From positions 124,001 to 188,000 of the forward strand of contig NZ_JBHRTA010000004.1 of NCBI RefSeq assembly GCF_042646065.1: a stretch of DNA of 64,000 nucleotides, in the 5' to 3' direction. This DNA comes from Parapedobacter deserti (GTDB lineage Bacteria; Bacteroidota; Bacteroidia; Sphingobacteriales; Sphingobacteriaceae). The position numbers and the translations under genes were made by a program. The notes beneath the pieces are model-generated. The model saw only the letters and a list, made by a program, of their open reading frames with translations. It did no database searches and was not told where the DNA came from. This document shows, piece after piece, positions 18,485-27,305 of this stretch; within the stretch, counting starts at the first letter, position 1; every line of letters starts with the position of its first letter.

Positions 18485-19435
18485 TCATATCACCTTTTCG
18501 ATTTGGTAGTTGTTGCGATCAACGCTATTACGAGACACCAGTTCAGCGATGAAGCCGGTCAAAAACAATTGGGTACCGATAAGGATGGCCACCAAGGCAA
18601 AAAAGAACAGCGGCTGCTCGGTCACATTGCGGTAGGGGCTTTGATTGGCGATACTGATGAGTTTTTCTGCAATCAACCAGACAGCAATGAAAAACCCGGT
18701 TAAAAAACTAATCACGCCCATTGCACCGAAAAAATGCATCGGTCGCTTACCGAACTTGCCGACGAAAAAAATAGACAGCAAGTCCAAAAAGCCCTTGATA
18801 AACCTCGCTGGGCCAAACTTCGTCCTGCCGTACTTGCGCGGGTAGTGCTGCACCACCTGCTCCTCGACGCGCGTAAAGCCGGCCCATTTGGCAATGACGG
18901 GAATGTACCGGTGCATCTCTCCATATACCTCGATATTTTTCACCACTTCCTTTTTGTAAGCTTTTAGCCCGCAGTTGAAATCATGCAGATTGTGTATACC
19001 TGACATGTTTCGGGTTACGGCATTGAACAGCTTCGTCGGTATAGTTTTAGTTGGCGGATCATACCGTTGTTTTTTCCATCCAGATATCAGGTCAACATTC
19101 TCCTCGGTAATTCTTCGATACAGTTCAGGGATCTCATCAGGGCTATCCTGCAGGTCCGCATCAAGGGTGATGACTACATCGCCCTGCGCTGCCGCAAAAC
19201 CCACATTTAGGGCCGCGGATTTACCATAGTTGCGCCTGAACTTCACCGCCGTAATTCTAGGGTCTACAGCTTTCAAGTTTTCGATGACCATCCACGATCC
19301 GTCCGTACTGCCATCATCCACTAAGATAACCTCGTAACTGAATCCATGATCCTCCATTACTCGTTTAATCCAAGCGGTTAGCTCCGGAAGCGATTCGACC
19401 TCGTTATATAAGGGGACGACAACAGAAATATCCAT
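18485..19435 (-). CDS. Family 2 glycosyltransferase with C-terminal membrane helices (DPM1/GtrB-like)
   Basis: The protein has 316 aa from the ATG at 19435 (MDISVVVPLYNEVE). The GT-A domain shows VVPLYNE, LVDDGSTDGSW and the DxD-type DADLQDSPDE. The C-terminal third has two hydrophobic helices (GVISFLTGFFIAVWLIAEKL and FFFALVAILIGTQLFLTGFIAEL). This is the layout of polyprenyl-phosphate sugar transferases, acting at the inner membrane to charge a lipid carrier. It is the last gene of a minus-strand run beginning at 22035. Confidence 0.9.
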   Translation of the reverse strand: MDISVVVPLYNEVESLPELTAWIKRVMEDHGFSYEVILVDDGSTDGSWMVIENLKAVDPRITAVKFRRNYGKSAALNVGFAAAQGDVVITLDADLQDSPDEIPELYRRITEENVDLISGWKKQRYDPPTKTIPTKLFNAVTRNMSGIHNLHDFNCGLKAYKKEVVKNIEVYGEMHRYIPVIAKWAGFTRVEEQVVQHYPRKYGRTKFGPARFIKGFLDLLSIFFVGKFGKRPMHFFGAMGVISFLTGFFIAVWLIAEKLISIANQSPYRNVTEQPLFFFALVAILIGTQLFLTGFIAELVSRNSVDRNNYQIEKVI

Positions 19436-19491
19436 AATACGTGTAGCTATGCGATGTTGCAAACATAGCTAAATCGCACGACTTTAACCCA

Positions 19492-20073
19492 CTATTCTTC
19501 TTCAACAGGCGTAAACAATGGCGGATTCCGCTTGAAAATAGCAGCAAATATGAGCGCGCCGACGAAGTAGAAAATGGTCGCAATGGCTAATCCTTGAATC
19601 ATGTCCATAAAACCTGGATTGACTTGCTTTTCAACGCTTTTTTCTGCTTCTTCAATCATTTTATCAATGACCTCCTGGTCGGAGCTGAAGGTTTCAGCCA
19701 TCTTGGTTGTAGCATTAAGCGTGACTTCCCGCATCGTATCCGCGTAGGTTGGCTCGATCCACTTTGCAAATACCGTGGTAAAAATTGTTACGGTCACCAC
19801 CTGCACAAAGAACATCAAAAAGATATTACCCAGTGCTTCCCGGAAGGACCAATATCCACCGATTTTTTTCCGTAAATCAAGCGTGAAGTATATTGCCAAT
19901 CCGATCCCGATGGCCATCTGGATAAAACCCCAAGCAAAATTGCCAAGCAAGGTGGGTGCTGCATAGTACACCAACAGAAATATAATAATATTAATTACGG
20001 CCCATATAAGTGCATTATTGATCGCTACTTTTTTTGCATTTGCCTTTAATTCGGTGTTTAGATTTGTTGTCAT
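19492..20073 (-). CDS. DUF4199 membrane protein
   Basis: The protein has 193 aa with four hydrophobic helices (ALIWAVINIIIFLLVYY, WGFIQMAIGIGLAIYF, IFLMFFVQVVTVTIFTTVF, GLAIATIFYFVGALIFAAIF). A charged helical segment lies between helices 3 and 4. The motif GGYWSFREALGNIF is typical of DUF4199 proteins of Bacteroidota. They are commonly next to glycosyltransferase and dihydroorotase-like genes, as here. Molecular function is unknown. Confidence 0.85.
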   Translation of the reverse strand: MTTNLNTELKANAKKVAINNALIWAVINIIIFLLVYYAAPTLLGNFAWGFIQMAIGIGLAIYFTLDLRKKIGGYWSFREALGNIFLMFFVQVVTVTIFTTVFAKWIEPTYADTMREVTLNATTKMAETFSSDQEVIDKMIEEAEKSVEKQVNPGFMDMIQGLAIATIFYFVGALIFAAIFKRNPPLFTPVEEE

Positions 20074-20084
20074 GGCTATGTGAT

Positions 20085-20762
20085 TTACAATGAGTGATTA
20101 TAGGCTACGAGTAGATTATATACGGACAAGTCGAGCGCCTTCTTTTTGCTATATCGGACATATTCATTCAGGTCTTCTGCAGTGGGGCGTTGTTCGTAAA
20201 AGAAACCCATTATAGGGTAAAACAATTCGCTGAGCTCTTGGCTTTCGGGAATTTTAGTTGAAACTTCAGCAATTTCACGATATGAGCTATCAACCAATAG
20301 CTGATTGGCGATTATCGGCTCGTAAATCCGATATTCGTCCTGAAATTCGTCCTCATCCACGAGCAGGAACTCCTTAAGGTAATCTTCGAGCTGCGGTTCA
20401 ATTTCTTCGTCAACGCACTCGCGCAGGTAAAGCAACAAATTCAATATTTCAGTACCTCTGTCGATCGTCTGCTCCTCAATATCCTCCCATTCAGCCGATT
20501 CCAAATAATCGCTTTCCAGTTTTTTTACGTCGGCAGCGAAAAAATTTATCAACAATAAATCGAAAATTACCTCCCTTAATTCCTCAAACGCCGGGTAATC
20601 GTCAACTGCTTCATCCAACTGCGAAACCTTTTCCAGAAACGCATCGTCTGACTCGAGCACCCGCAGCACCCGAGCCAACAAGCTATCTACAGAATTTCCT
20701 GATTTTTCTCCGTACGTCTTTATGGCAGCTTCCAGAGCGCTATACACATGGTGGTCCATCAT
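20085..20762 (-). CDS. Conserved acidic protein of unknown function, 225 aa
   Basis: The protein is strongly acidic, predicted all-helical, with no signal peptide and no recognised catalytic motif. It is cytoplasmic by composition. Its ATG pair at 20762 lies just after the stop codon of the dihydroorotase-like gene (20764), so the two are probably coupled. Conservation in this gene order suggests a shared process, but I cannot name it. Confidence 0.75.
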   Translation of the reverse strand: MMDHHVYSALEAAIKTYGEKSGNSVDSLLARVLRVLESDDAFLEKVSQLDEAVDDYPAFEELREVIFDLLLINFFAADVKKLESDYLESAEWEDIEEQTIDRGTEILNLLLYLRECVDEEIEPQLEDYLKEFLLVDEDEFQDEYRIYEPIIANQLLVDSSYREIAEVSTKIPESQELSELFYPIMGFFYEQRPTAEDLNEYVRYSKKKALDLSVYNLLVAYNHSL

Positions 20763-20763
20763 A

Positions 20764-22035
20764 TCAAAGCTGTGTTTTTATTAGTTGACGCTTATTGATC
20801 AACATTGTTACGCCCCCTTTCAATTCCCTGCCCAGCAACGGACTGTTACTTGACTTGGAACGATTACTATGCCGATCAAAACGCCATTGCTTTTCGGTAT
20901 CAAACAAGATGAAATTGGCCTCCGCTTTCTCCCTGAATTCAGGAAATGGAAGCCCGAGTACACGCCTTGGGCCAATCGCGAGCTTGTCAACCAACTGCTC
21001 GACGGTCAAGCCAGCTTGCAGGACCAATGGCAATACGGTCTGCAACCCGATAATTCCCTCCGCTGCGATTTGATATTCCACTTGCTTAACTTCAACCTCG
21101 TGAGGCGTATGTTGCGATACAATGGCATCGATGGTGCCGTCTTTAAGCCCTTTCCTAAGCGCCTTTACATCAGTGATGGTGCGCAACGGTGGACTCATTT
21201 TGTAGTTGCTATCGAAACCAGCAACAAGGTCGTCCGTCATCACCAGATGGTGAGCAGCGACGTCGCAGGTTACGCTTATTCCTTTGGCTTTGGCTTTCCG
21301 GATCAGCGCTACGCTTTCTGCTGTACTGATCGTGGTGAAGTGTATCGGCGCGGCGTTGTACTCGGCAAGGTAAAGGTCGCGGGCGATCATAAGCACTTCA
21401 GCGAGATTGGGATTGCCCTTCATTCCGAGGTATGTGCTCATGACACCCTCGTTCATCTTGGCGCCCGCAGCAACAGATACATCCTCCGGATAGGACAGAA
21501 CAGTCCCAGCGAACCCTTTGCAATAAAGCAGCGCCCTACTCATTAAACCAGCCTGCTGAACAGGCCTGTTCCCGTCGCTGAAAGCTACTGCACCCGCGAG
21601 TTTCATATCATATAGCTCGGCCAGTTCTTTTCCTTCACGTTTCTTGCTGATGGTGCCCACGGGATAAACATCAATCGGCAAACGCTTCGCCCGATTAACG
21701 ATCAGTGCCACCTCTGATCGGCTATGTACGGGCGGGTGCGTATTGGGGTGAACGGCTACGCCGGTAAATCCGCCGGCCACTGCGGCTGCGCATCCCGAAT
21801 CGATGTCCTCCTTTGTTTCCAGCCCCGGTTCGCCGAAATTGACATTCATATCAAAAAAGCCGGGCGCGAGGTACTGCCCTTTCGCATCGAAAATGCTTAC
21901 CTTTTCATTGTCAACAGTGATTTCGGTTGCAATCTTAACGATCACTCCCTTTTCGACCAATACATCCATTTCTTTACCGTGGAAAGGTGTGTCGGCAAAG
22001 GCAATCCTAGCAGATTTGATGAGTGCGTTATTCAT
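20764..22035 (-). CDS. Dihydroorotase homologue with degenerate active site
   Basis: The protein has 423 aa with the amidohydrolase fold of class I dihydroorotase (EPGLETKEDIDSGCAAAVAGG, HLVMTDDLV, GIIGLQTVLPLVL). The catalytic centre is lost. The metal-binding HxH of the family reads DMNVNFGEPG (NxN), and the catalytic Asp motif normally written DHAPH reads SQHTPHE. It therefore probably does not make dihydroorotate. It may be a structural partner, as pseudo-DHOases are for ATCase in some bacteria, or have a new role. It heads the minus-strand run that includes the 225-aa protein, DUF4199 and the glycosyltransferase. Confidence 0.88.
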   Translation of the reverse strand: MNNALIKSARIAFADTPFHGKEMDVLVEKGVIVKIATEITVDNEKVSIFDAKGQYLAPGFFDMNVNFGEPGLETKEDIDSGCAAAVAGGFTGVAVHPNTHPPVHSRSEVALIVNRAKRLPIDVYPVGTISKKREGKELAELYDMKLAGAVAFSDGNRPVQQAGLMSRALLYCKGFAGTVLSYPEDVSVAAGAKMNEGVMSTYLGMKGNPNLAEVLMIARDLYLAEYNAAPIHFTTISTAESVALIRKAKAKGISVTCDVAAHHLVMTDDLVAGFDSNYKMSPPLRTITDVKALRKGLKDGTIDAIVSQHTPHEVEVKQVEYQIAAEGIIGLQTVLPLVLQAGLTVEQLVDKLAIGPRRVLGLPFPEFREKAEANFILFDTEKQWRFDRHSNRSKSSNSPLLGRELKGGVTMLINKRQLIKTQL

Positions 22036-22121
22036 GTATAAATAAACGAGAAACAGGTACTAATAAAACCGGAAAGCTGATTGTTATGGGAATTATGGCG
22101 ATATGCACATTCATTAACGTA

Positions 22122-22129
22122 CAAAAGTA
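22122..22129 (-). promoter_or_regulatory. Promoter -7 element for the dihydroorotase-like operon
   Basis: The minus strand reads TACTTTTG (TAnnTTTG) in an A/T-rich stretch with further TTTTG boxes upstream. It lies 86 nt before the start at 22035, giving a leader of about 80 nt. Confidence 0.45.
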
Positions 22130-22166
22130 CAAAATCAAAAGTAACGGAAACTATTTTATTTTGATT

Positions 22167-22733
22167 TTATCGCCCTTCTCCCCATTCGTAGCCATCCGTT
22201 TGCAATCCGGCCAACGCTAGTACGCGATCTATCACGGTAGCGGCTAATTCCGTAAAATCTTGCGGACTACTATAAAACGATGGACTCGCCGGGCAAATGA
22301 TGCCTCCGGCTTCGGTGACAGTCGTCATGTTGCGCAGATGTACAAGACTCAGTGGCGTTTCTCTTGACACTAGGATGAGTTTCCGCCTTTCCTTCAACAT
22401 CACGTCAGCGGCTCTGGTAGTCAAATCAGATGACATGCCGCTTGCGATCCGAGCCAACGTCCCCATGGAACAGGGACACACAATCATGCTATCAAACTTT
22501 GCAGATCCGGACGCAAACGGCGCATAAAAATCATCTTTTTTATAAAACTGAAAAGGGTATTGGGTATAGTCTTCATTCTGCAGCTCAAATTTCCACACCG
22601 CTCTCGCGTTATCAGACATCACCACTCCCACGGCATCCAACTGCGATCGCATAGCAACTAATTTGTCAAGCAATAATTTGGCGTAAACAGCTCCGCTTGC
22701 GCCTGTAATGGCCACTACAATTTTTCTCGGCAT
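22167..22733 (-). CDS. ubiX: Flavin prenyltransferase UbiX
   Basis: The protein has 188 aa from the ATG at 22733 (MPRKIVVAITGASGAVYAK). It joins dimethylallyl phosphate to FMN to make prenyl-FMN, the cofactor of UbiD-type decarboxylases. Family motifs are ITGASGAVYA, the MIVCPCSMGTLARIASG block, VMLKERRKLILVSRETPLS and the tail block IICPASPSFYS. The longer open frame upstream overlaps the ABC permease gene and lacks family character. It is the last gene of the transporter operon. No ubiD is visible in the window. Confidence 0.93.
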   Translation of the reverse strand: MPRKIVVAITGASGAVYAKLLLDKLVAMRSQLDAVGVVMSDNARAVWKFELQNEDYTQYPFQFYKKDDFYAPFASGSAKFDSMIVCPCSMGTLARIASGMSSDLTTRAADVMLKERRKLILVSRETPLSLVHLRNMTTVTEAGGIICPASPSFYSSPQDFTELAATVIDRVLALAGLQTDGYEWGEGR

Positions 22734-22780
22734 AATTCCAGATATAAATGCCAAAGCTAAAAAAAAGTGGCCGTAAACCG

Positions 22781-23845
22781 CTACCTTGACCGAATTTCCT
22801 TTCGCATAAACGACACGTACGACAACGCAAAGCAGACTACTGTTGCCGCTATCAATCCGGTAAGCTGCGGCCAAACAATCAGCAGGCTTTGCCCCAGTGG
22901 CAACGGGCTTGGTATTGCTCCATAGGCCTGTTCCATTGTCAATGGCCCCAGGCTCCGAACGGAAGGCATAAGCAAGGTGGTTGTCGCATCCGTATATAGT
23001 TGGCTTGGCACGACACGCATCAAGTTGAGAACAAACTGTTGATAGCCGATAAGCTGCTGGGGCGAGGCCGTTTCAGGTGGCAGCATCGCCCGGGCAATCA
23101 GGTTCACGATGATCTGATAAAACACCGTAAAAAACAACCAAACAGCAATCGCCGTCAATGCCGAAGTAGCGGCTTGCCTAAACCGGATGGATAAAAACAC
23201 AGATAAATTCAGCCAAAACGCCACGTAAAGCACGCTCAACAAAACGAAAAACACGATTCTAAGAAATTCCTCGGCCGTAGGCGGTATGCCGATAATAAAC
23301 ATACCGAACCCCATCACCAAGAAACCCAATGCAAAGAAGAGGACGCCGATAACAATCAGTGCCGCCATAAATTTCGCATTAATCAGGTAGTCACGATGGA
23401 TAGGCTGTGCCATAACCCGACTCAAGGTGCCGGCATTCTGCTCAGAATTGATCGCGTCAAATCCGAGGCCTATACCCAGCAATGGGCCAAGAAAACCGAT
23501 GAATACATGGAAAGGGGGCAACGATCCGTCAGACAGGGTAAACAGTTTCAAAAAAAAGAACGGATCATCCGCGCTTTTGGTTTTTGCCGTTTCTTCAATC
23601 AAGCTGGTGATCGACGTATAGAGTGAGCCGAAACATGTCAGCAGGATTAAAAACAGCAATATATTGAACCGCCATCCGCGCACATGGTCAGCCACCTCCT
23701 TTTGAACAATCACCCAAAACGGATGAATCACCGCTTGCCGGCTTTTTTCCATCGCGGCCGCCCGGTAGCGCCCGATAGCGTCTGCCAACCTCGTAGCCCA
23801 TGGCTGATATTTTGATTGATGGATAGCGTTATGCGGTTTTTTCAT
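22781..23845 (-). CDS. ABC-2 type transporter permease
   Basis: The protein has 354 aa with about six hydrophobic helices, including LLFLILLTCFGSLYTSI, FHVFIGFLGPLLGIGLGF, and a last helix TGLIAATVVCFALSYVSF. The segment FDAINSEQNAGTLSRVMAQPIHRDYLINAK is typical of ABC-2/NosY-type permeases. It overlaps the ATPase gene by 17 nt. The set permease + ATPase + secreted NEW3 protein recalls NosDFY-like or gliding (Gld)-type transporters. The substrate is unknown. Confidence 0.88.
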   Translation of the reverse strand: MKKPHNAIHQSKYQPWATRLADAIGRYRAAAMEKSRQAVIHPFWVIVQKEVADHVRGWRFNILLFLILLTCFGSLYTSITSLIEETAKTKSADDPFFFLKLFTLSDGSLPPFHVFIGFLGPLLGIGLGFDAINSEQNAGTLSRVMAQPIHRDYLINAKFMAALIVIGVLFFALGFLVMGFGMFIIGIPPTAEEFLRIVFFVLLSVLYVAFWLNLSVFLSIRFRQAATSALTAIAVWLFFTVFYQIIVNLIARAMLPPETASPQQLIGYQQFVLNLMRVVPSQLYTDATTTLLMPSVRSLGPLTMEQAYGAIPSPLPLGQSLLIVWPQLTGLIAATVVCFALSYVSFMRKEIRSR

Positions 23846-24812
23846 ACAATTCGCCTCCCTCGAAATATTTTACGTAGATATCGTCAAGTCCGTATTCTTT
23901 CATGCTTAGCGATGCAAGCCCCAACCCAGAATTAACAATCGCATGGGCCACATCTACCGATACATTCTGGGTGCCACCAATATAAAATCGATCCGTATCA
24001 AATTGCACCGAACCTACTCCATCTAATCCGAGCAGTTGCAGTTTCAACGCTTCTACAACGCTGTCCGTCGCATCAGATGACATGTTGGCAATCTTTGCTT
24101 CAATAACATATGGTTCTTTGTCGGAGAATAATGCTTTGGAGAGTGCCGCAACGTTTCCTTGGGCTAGGAGTTTTCCGGCAACAAAGATACCCACCCGGTC
24201 GCATACCTGCTGCACTTGATGCAGGTGATGTGAAGAAAGAAGAACAGTAATTTCCTCCTCCCGACTAAGCGAAACGATTAGTTCAAGGAATTCACGTACC
24301 CCAATCGGGTCGATGCCAAGCGTCGGCTCATCAAGAATAATCACTTCAGGATTCTTAACCAACACGTCAGCAAGTCCCAAACGTTGGCGCATCCCGCGGG
24401 AGTACTTTCCTGCTTTTTTACCGGCATCGTCGTACAAACCCACCCGTGCGAGCAATCTGTCGACCCGTTGTTCAGCTTCCTGCCTGGGCAACCGATTGAG
24501 CCGTGCGGTGTACAGCAAGTTCTCGCGTCCGGTCAACTGATCGTAGAAACCCACATCGTCAGGCAAGTAGCCGACACGCCGCTTAACGTCAATTGGATTC
24601 ACCGTGGAATCGATCCCGCACACGCGAACTTGACCCGACGTAGGTTCGGTTAGTCCGAGCATCATCAGAATCGTTGTGGATTTCCCGGCGCCGTTCGGGC
24701 CAAGGAGACCAAATATCTCGCCCTTCGAAATGGAAAGGTCTAAATGGTCCACTGCAAAAAAGTCGCCGTATTTCTTGGTAAGCTTTCTAAGCTCAATAAC
24801 GGGCTGCTCCAC
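23829..24812 (-). CDS. ABC transporter ATP-binding protein (partner of the ABC-2 permease)
   Basis: The protein has 327 aa. The Walker A is GPNGAGKSTT, the signature is YSRGMRQRLGLADVL (a variant of LSGGQ), and Walker B is VIILDEPTLGID with an H-loop SSHH. The C-terminal extension (about 220-327) is typical of ATPases paired with ABC-2 permeases. It starts 4 nt after the NEW3 gene ends and overlaps the permease, so the three act as one unit. Confidence 0.92.
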   Translation of the reverse strand: MEQPVIELRKLTKKYGDFFAVDHLDLSISKGEIFGLLGPNGAGKSTTILMMLGLTEPTSGQVRVCGIDSTVNPIDVKRRVGYLPDDVGFYDQLTGRENLLYTARLNRLPRQEAEQRVDRLLARVGLYDDAGKKAGKYSRGMRQRLGLADVLVKNPEVIILDEPTLGIDPIGVREFLELIVSLSREEEITVLLSSHHLHQVQQVCDRVGIFVAGKLLAQGNVAALSKALFSDKEPYVIEAKIANMSSDATDSVVEALKLQLLGLDGVGSVQFDTDRFYIGGTQNVSVDVAHAIVNSGLGLASLSMKEYGLDDIYVKYFEGGELYEKTA

Positions 24813-24815
24813 GGA

Positions 24816-25979
24816 CTACCTCCTTCCGTATTTGCGAAATAAATAATAAACGCCGCCCAACGCGCCGAGAATAATTAAGATACCCAGCCACCCCCACAAC
24901 AATGGCGTCCGCACGGAAACGCGGAAGGACGCGGTCGCCGTTTTCTCTGCGGTTCTGGCTTCAAAATTCGTTACATAATCGCCGGCTATTGCCTTTCTGC
25001 TGGCTTTTATCGTAGCGAAGACTTGTGCGTTTTGGCCCGGAGCGATAACATCAATTTTGCTTGGCTCAAATTCTACTGTCCAGTCCACAGGAGCCGACGA
25101 TCTCATCTCCACATTTTTCAGCGGTGCCGACCCTACATTTTTTACGACAACTTCTATTTTTTCGTCACCACCAGCGGTGATGGTGGTGTTCAATCGTCCC
25201 GAAGGCGTCGTGAGCTCCAGGTTGTAAGAACCTGTGATCACCACTTCCAACTCTAAGCTAGATGACATCCCGCTGGTGGAAGCTACCACGGGTATCTTGT
25301 ACTTGCCGGTACCCAAGTGATCTGGCGGATCCAGCTCAATGGTAACGTTCTGGGTCTGGTTGGGACCAATATTTATCGAAGACACTTGCTTTCCGTTGGC
25401 ACGGAAAAGCGCATTCCAACCCTGTGGGACCTGAGCACGCAACCCGTATACCTGTTCTTCATTGGTCGGATTCCTGAGCGTCGAATTAAAAGTGAACGTC
25501 GAATTGGCCGCGCCTTCCATATTGGCTTGATCCGTGTTGAATTCCGACTTGAAGGTACCCTGCTCAGACACCACTACGGTCAGGGGCAGTTGAGCAATTC
25601 CCTTCGCCGCAACTTGAAAACGGTAGGTACCCTTGTCCACTTTGTAGGGCACTTGCACCTTGAGGGACAAATTCTTCTTCTCTTTCGGCAGCACAGCTAT
25701 CTGCTCAACAGTCCAACCACCAGATTTAAGCTCATAAGACCAACCTTCGGGCAGGCCTACGACGGCTATCTCGGCATTTCTTAATCCGCCGCCGTTGTTG
25801 ATTACATCAATGGAATAGTCTATTGACTCTCCGGGGGGCACAGAAATTTTTGTGTACGGGGTATACAGCGTAACACCTTGTGCTACGACCGTCCGATAAC
25901 CCAGGGAATTCGGAACTAGTCCGAAAAACCACAATAATAAAATGATACCTTTAGGCGAAGTATTGGCACATGTTAGCAT
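24816..25979 (-). CDS. Secreted NEW3-domain protein anchored by a C-terminal helix
   Basis: The protein has 387 aa. A hydrophobic N-terminal segment (GIILLLWFFGLVP) looks like a signal peptide. It is followed by two or three immunoglobulin-like NEW3 (NPCBM-associated) domains, recognisable from ISVPPGESIDYSIDVINNGGG and GGDEKIEVVVKNVGSAPLKNVEMR. A single C-terminal helix (LLWGWLGILIILGALGGVYYLF) and a basic tail anchor it in the inner membrane with the domains outside. It heads the transporter operon and may capture or hand over the substrate. A good promoter precedes it. Confidence 0.85.
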   Translation of the reverse strand: MLTCANTSPKGIILLLWFFGLVPNSLGYRTVVAQGVTLYTPYTKISVPPGESIDYSIDVINNGGGLRNAEIAVVGLPEGWSYELKSGGWTVEQIAVLPKEKKNLSLKVQVPYKVDKGTYRFQVAAKGIAQLPLTVVVSEQGTFKSEFNTDQANMEGAANSTFTFNSTLRNPTNEEQVYGLRAQVPQGWNALFRANGKQVSSINIGPNQTQNVTIELDPPDHLGTGKYKIPVVASTSGMSSSLELEVVITGSYNLELTTPSGRLNTTITAGGDEKIEVVVKNVGSAPLKNVEMRSSAPVDWTVEFEPSKIDVIAPGQNAQVFATIKASRKAIAGDYVTNFEARTAEKTATASFRVSVRTPLLWGWLGILIILGALGGVYYLFRKYGRR

Positions 25980-26020
25980 AAAAAACTATAATTAATTTAG
26001 AATGATAAACAGTACGCCCG

Positions 26021-26049
26021 CAAAAATAGAAATTCAACGAAAAATCAAA
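26021..26049 (-). promoter_or_regulatory. Promoter of the NEW3/ABC operon
   Basis: On the minus strand TTTG (26046-26049) is followed after 17 nt by TATTTTTG (26021-26028), a full match to the Bacteroidota TTTG-N17..23-TAnnTTTG pattern, 41 nt before the ATG at 25979. Confidence 0.6.
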
Positions 26050-26099
26050 AATCATTTTTGCATTTTTTAACATTTTGTCTAGTGCGAGGAATCAAGACA

Positions 26100-26170
26100 C
26101 AAAAAAGGGCCGAATAATTGAATATTCGACCCTACATCTACCTATGAAAAACATGCCCTTTGGGAGGGCA
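26100..26170 (-). ncRNA. Candidate small RNA of about 70 nt with its own promoter and terminator
   Basis: The transcript would start near 26168-26170, just after a full promoter (26174-26203). It begins with a 5' hairpin whose arms ATGCCCT / AGGGCAT lie at 26153-26159 and 26165-26171. A roughly 19-nt single-stranded linker follows, then a terminator hairpin (26106-26133) and a U-run. No start codon gives a useful frame. It stands alone in a 459-nt gap between the NEW3 operon and the ankyrin gene. The class is unknown. A short promoter-hairpin-terminator unit would fit a trans-acting sRNA or a known Bacteroidota RNA motif I cannot verify. Confidence 0.55.
26101..26133 (-). terminator. Intrinsic terminator of the candidate sRNA
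   Basis: On the minus strand AGGGTCGAATA, a 6-nt loop and TATTCGGCCCT form an 11-bp stem (one G-T pair) followed directly by TTTTTT-rich sequence at 26101-26105. Confidence 0.7.
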
Positions 26171-26173
26171 TTA

Positions 26174-26203
26174 CAAAAGTACACCTAAGAATGATGATAC
26201 AAA
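26174..26203 (-). promoter_or_regulatory. Promoter of the candidate sRNA
   Basis: Minus-strand TTTG (26200-26203), an 18-nt spacer and TACTTTTG (26174-26181) match the Bacteroidota promoter consensus in both boxes. Confidence 0.6.
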
Positions 26204-26438
26204 ACATTTATCGTGTTAAAAAACGTTTTTGTAGATGTAATACTACAAGAAATCGAACCATGTTCCTTTCTCATTACACAAAACCGCTGCTTTCTCCAGC
26301 TTTCGCCTGTTGCGTGGCGTTTTCCCTCCCAACGAGAAAACGCTTTACCGAATTCGTTTTATGCACGACAGTGTGCATGTTTGATATTTTTTTAGTTAAT
26401 TCGTCCTTGTATTTTGATTGTTGGTACATAACAGCTAT

Positions 26439-27080
26439 ATGAGTCTTAGTCTATTGGAAGAATACATTGAAATGGGTAACAGCGTTGCCATAGAAAATCT
26501 GCTGAATGGAAATCCCGGTCTTAGTAAACAGAAAACCAGTCACGACATATCCCCGTTGCTGTTGGCTTGCTATTATAACAAGCCCCAGATCGTAAAAGTA
26601 CTCCTGAAACACATCGATGAATTGACGATTCACGAAGCGGCTGCGGCCGGCCTCGTAGAGCAGGTACTGAACCGTGCTGATTTGATAGATGCTGTTTCTG
26701 AACACGGCTTTACCCCGCTGGGAGTCGCCACCCATTTTGGCAACGAAGATATTGTCCGCCTACTATTGGCTAATGGAGCCGACCCTAATATACAGTCACA
26801 AAACGGATATAATGTATACCCGCTTCATGCTGCCATCGGTTCGGGGTTTGACAGTATTGCTAAAATGCTGATCGAGGCAGGTGCAGAGGTAAATGTATTG
26901 CAGTCATCCCGTACCAGCCCGCTCCATCTCGCTTCGCAAAACGGGAATATCGACTTGATCATCCTGTTATTGGAGAACGGCGCGCTTCTCGAAATCAAGA
27001 ATGATATGGGCAAAACGGCGTCTGACCTAGCCGCAGAAAAAGGGCACATGGAAATCGCCAACATTCTGAAAATTGAATGA
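26439..27080 (+). CDS. Ankyrin-repeat protein
   Basis: The protein has 213 aa from the ATG at 26439 (MSLSLLEEYIEMGN). The frame is open 7 codons further, but this start fits the family better. About five ankyrin repeats are visible: DISPLLLACYYNKPQIVKVLL, HGFTPLGVATHFGNEDIVRLLLANGADPN, YPLHAAIGSGFDSIAKMLIEAGAEVN, SPLHLASQNGNIDLIILLLENGA and KTASDLAAEKGHMEIANIL. It has no signal peptide, so it is a cytoplasmic protein-binding scaffold. The partner is unknown. It is convergent with PspC/DUF2851. Confidence 0.92.
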   Translation: MSLSLLEEYIEMGNSVAIENLLNGNPGLSKQKTSHDISPLLLACYYNKPQIVKVLLKHIDELTIHEAAAAGLVEQVLNRADLIDAVSEHGFTPLGVATHFGNEDIVRLLLANGADPNIQSQNGYNVYPLHAAIGSGFDSIAKMLIEAGAEVNVLQSSRTSPLHLASQNGNIDLIILLLENGALLEIKNDMGKTASDLAAEKGHMEIANILKIE

Positions 27081-27083
27081 CTG

Positions 27084-27305
27084 TCAAAAGTCCCAAAGCT
27101 GATGACGCATGCGCTTTATGTAATTCCGAAAGTCCAGCACTATTCCGGCTAAAAAGTAAAAAATAATGGGAAATCCAACGGCGAGGAAGGAAGTGTAGAT
27201 AAAAAACAAACGTAGCTTAGAGATTGATATCCCAAGGCGCTCCCCAATATAGGTACATACGCCAAAAGAGCGTCGTTCGAAAAACAAGAGTACTCGCTTT
27301 ACCAT
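27084..27305 (-). CDS. PspC-domain membrane protein, 73 aa
   Basis: The sequence KRVLLFFERRSFGVCTYIGERLGISISKLRLFFIYTSF matches the PspC domain start, followed by one hydrophobic helix (LAVGFPIIFYFLAGIVLDF). The arrangement fits a small inner-membrane protein of the phage-shock/envelope-stress type. It overlaps the end of the DUF2851 gene by 7 nt, so the two are translationally coupled. Confidence 0.85.
   Translation of the reverse strand: MVKRVLLFFERRSFGVCTYIGERLGISISKLRLFFIYTSFLAVGFPIIFYFLAGIVLDFRNYIKRMRHQLWDF

Noticed and set aside
26143..26187. Short plus-strand frame MKNMPFGRALQKYT
   Set aside because: It is antisense to the candidate sRNA, covers its 5' hairpin, and has no supporting promoter or homology.
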